Made by a program: the position numbers and the translations under genes. A stretch of DNA of 32,350 nt from a virus. The stretch spans positions 1 through 32,350 of the IMG/VR virus record IMGVR_UViG_3300032288_004129. One strand, 5' to 3'. Below the pieces are notes generated by a model. That model was given only the letters and a program-made list of their open reading frames with translations, searched no databases and was not told where the DNA came from. Below, in pieces: positions 30,735 through 32,350 of the stretch; position 1 is the stretch's first letter; every line of letters begins with the position of its first letter.

Positions 30735-32350
30735 TCAAAAACTAAAGACATTAAGTCTCCATCTTCATCGAATTCATAAATATCATCGTCATCTACTTCA
30801 TTTTTTAACTTACTTTCTAACATAATTCTCCTATTATTTTCAACTCTTTCGGTATCCACTAAATTAATTGTGTCATCAATATACATGTAGTAAGGATCAA
30901 TACCAACACTTTTCCAAAACGTAACCTCCATATCAGAAAGTGTTAATACCTCATCTAATTTATCTTGGTCTTTTTCTTTCATAGGAAATCCTCTTCCTAA
31001 TGTTGTTTGTGATTTTGTAAATATTGGCATATCTTTAGGGTCTTCAATTAAAATGTCTTTTCTAATTTCAGGACTATAAACAACTAACAGAGGTTCAATT
31101 CTTTTATTAAATGCCGCCAAATATCTTGGTACATTATACTCACCTAATAAATCAGGATTTAATTCTATTTCTTTTTCATCGATTAAATAACAATTTAAAA
31201 TAACTTCACTTTTTGATAGCATTTCAAGTGGTACTGCACCATAACCATCCATGTAGTCTTGTATTTGTTTTTTAGTCATTTTGGTTGTTTTCTTTTGAAC
31301 GTCACCATGTGATTTTTTTTCACCGTTATTAACGTAATAAATAGTATCACCTAAACCAGGATTTTTTCCTGCGTTCATTAGAAGTTCCATATGTGCTTGA
31401 CGGGACATTAAACTTCCTGCCTTTGTTGTTTTTGTAATATGAACTTTATAATCCTCTATTGATTGTTTAACGCGAGCCTTATTTGCAATCTTTGCTAATG
31501 GAATTTGTTTATTAAATATTTTATCCACATACTCATAGTAAAAATCTAAAAACTCAGCACCCTTACCATCAAGTAACATTCTCAATCCTTTATCTAAAAA
31601 TTCAGCAACATATGTTTGAAGTTTTTTAGATTTAATTGTATTACCTGTTAATTTAACTTTACCTTTATCTGTTAGAAGTGCGTAGTTTTTACGAGCCACG
31701 TTAATTGTTGCTGGCCATACACCATCAATATCAAGACCCATTTCATTTCTCATAAATAAATCATTGTATTCTGCAACATCGGCTTCGGCCCCTGTATAAA
31801 CTTTACCCTCTTCTACTAAACCATTAAGACCTTTACCAACATAAGTGTAGTTATCTCTATCTTCAGGAGTTTCAAAGTTTACACCATCCGTATCCATTAC
31901 AAGTGGTGTATAACCTTTACTCATGAAATACATAATCATCTGTCGTAAATACTGCCTTCCGGTACACGTAATCTGTTCTCCCATGTCCATATCACCCCAA
32001 GGGAAGACGTGGGGTGCAGATAGTGATCCAAAGAAGGCATTGATAAAGATTTTGATTGGTAACTGTTTCCTGTCGTATGAGACAGAAAGTTTCGGATCCG
32101 TTTTTTTAAATTCACTTGCTAAATTTTTATATTTTATACGGGTATCTCTAAAGTATTTTAACATACTTTTCATCGCACCCGTTACGTCACATTTTGGAAA
32201 TACATCATGAACCAACTGAATAGAAGGATAAAGAGAAGAGTAGTCAAGTTTTAATACTTTTCTTGAGTACCCTACTTGAAGTAATCTTGACAAACCTCCT
32301 GTAAATTTTCTTTTTGGTAACTTTTTAGGAATTGCTAAATTATGTTTATA
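30731..32350 (-). CDS. 43: Family B DNA polymerase (gp43-like), 5' end beyond window
   Basis: The replicative DNA polymerase; the C-terminal 539 codons are visible and the frame is open through the right edge (...KRKFTGGLSRLLQ before motif A). An apparent TTG start at 32293 is only an internal Leu codon. Palm motif A is LKLDYSSLYPSIQ, motif B KIFINAFFGSLSAP, and motif C LVMDTDGVNF; the Asp of motif A and the two Asp of DTD supply the metal site. A KKLQTYVAEFLDKG segment and thumb follow. Motif B has Ala-Phe-Phe where T4/RB69 have Ser-Leu-Tyr, and motif C has Gly after DTD instead of Ser. The C-terminus is acidic (DDDDIYEFDEDGDLMSLVFD), possibly for clamp binding, since T4 gp43 also ends in a clamp-binding peptide. 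The 3'-5' exonuclease part is outside the window. Confidence 0.93.
   Translation of the reverse strand, partial: YKHNLAIPKKLPKRKFTGGLSRLLQVGYSRKVLKLDYSSLYPSIQLVHDVFPKCDVTGAMKSMLKYFRDTRIKYKNLASEFKKTDPKLSVSYDRKQLPIKIFINAFFGSLSAPHVFPWGDMDMGEQITCTGRQYLRQMIMYFMSKGYTPLVMDTDGVNFETPEDRDNYTYVGKGLNGLVEEGKVYTGAEADVAEYNDLFMRNEMGLDIDGVWPATINVARKNYALLTDKGKVKLTGNTIKSKKLQTYVAEFLDKGLRMLLDGKGAEFLDFYYEYVDKIFNKQIPLAKIANKARVKQSIEDYKVHITKTTKAGSLMSRQAHMELLMNAGKNPGLGDTIYYVNNGEKKSHGDVQKKTTKMTKKQIQDYMDGYGAVPLEMLSKSEVILNCYLIDEKEIELNPDLLGEYNVPRYLAAFNKRIEPLLVVYSPEIRKDILIEDPKDMPIFTKSQTTLGRGFPMKEKDQDKLDEVLTLSDMEVTFWKSVGIDPYYMYIDDTINLVDTERVENNRRIMLESKLKNEVDDDDIYEFDEDGDLMSLVFD

Noticed and set aside
31923-32210. 95-codon plus-strand ORF
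   Set aside because: Antisense to conserved polymerase motifs; no leader or family resemblance.
32291-32293. TTG as the start codon of the polymerase gene
   Set aside because: The frame continues upstream to the window edge, and motif A follows too closely for a complete polymerase; the exonuclease domain must lie outside.
1-32350. tRNA genes, CRISPR arrays, insertion sequences, attachment sites
   Set aside because: No cloverleaf-like intergenic sequence, regularly spaced repeats or transposase/integrase genes were seen; the gaps are too short for most of these.

Overview
This window is a piece of a large, AT-rich, T4-type contractile-tailed phage (myovirus). It runs from a RecA/UvsX-type recombinase (left edge, truncated) to a family B DNA polymerase (right edge, truncated). 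Almost all of it is coding. The late genes are those of a T4-like tail and neck: gp13-, gp14- and gp15-like neck and terminator proteins, gp18 sheath, gp19 tube, a gp26-like hub-assembly protein, a tape measure, a gp53-like LysM wedge protein and two enormous baseplate hub proteins (2068 and 2185 aa). Start codons lack Shine-Dalgarno sequences and follow A/T-only leaders, which suggests a Bacteroidota host. The host assignment is an inference, since no host gene is present.

Layout. Positions 1-2761 (minus strand) form a replication/recombination operon: gp32-like ssDNA-binding protein, an unknown 95-aa protein, a GT-A glycosyltransferase and UvsX. It has its own promoter and is separated by a hairpin terminator from the late block. 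Positions 2863-24839 (minus strand) are the tail block, read from right to left: sheath, a newly called 46-aa basic peptide, a HAD-family phosphatase-like protein, tube, terminator, gp26-like protein with an overlapping +1-frame 61-aa ORF, tape measure, 2068-aa hub protein, gp53-like protein, 2185-aa hub protein, and two small unknown proteins. A 49-aa ribbon-helix-helix gene on the plus strand (24978-25127) sits between sheath and gp15. Positions 25131-26694 (minus) are gp15- and gp14-like. From a divergent promoter region the plus strand carries a SNF2-type helicase, a Mn-type superoxide dismutase, a gp13-like neck protein and a small beta-rich protein, which converges on the polymerase gene.

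Most notable points: (1) an intact Fe/Mn-family superoxide dismutase embedded among virion genes; (2) a UUU_CGC shift-prone site in the overlap of the gp26-like pair, suggesting a +1 frameshift that would make a tail-assembly chaperone fusion; (3) three unrelated proteins (HAD enzyme, 46-aa peptide, 240-aa acidic coiled-coil protein) that share a 10-residue N-terminus ending in a hydrophobic-x-Glu, like the T4 capsid-targeting sequence; (4) an OmpA-like peptidoglycan-binding domain inserted in one hub protein and an apparently inactive glucosaminidase-like domain at the end of the other; (5) a recurrent TATTTATA/T element just upstream of many late starts, the reverse complement of the T4 late promoter core.

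No tRNA, CRISPR array, insertion sequence or attachment site was seen. No gap of more than 300 bases lacks a gene.
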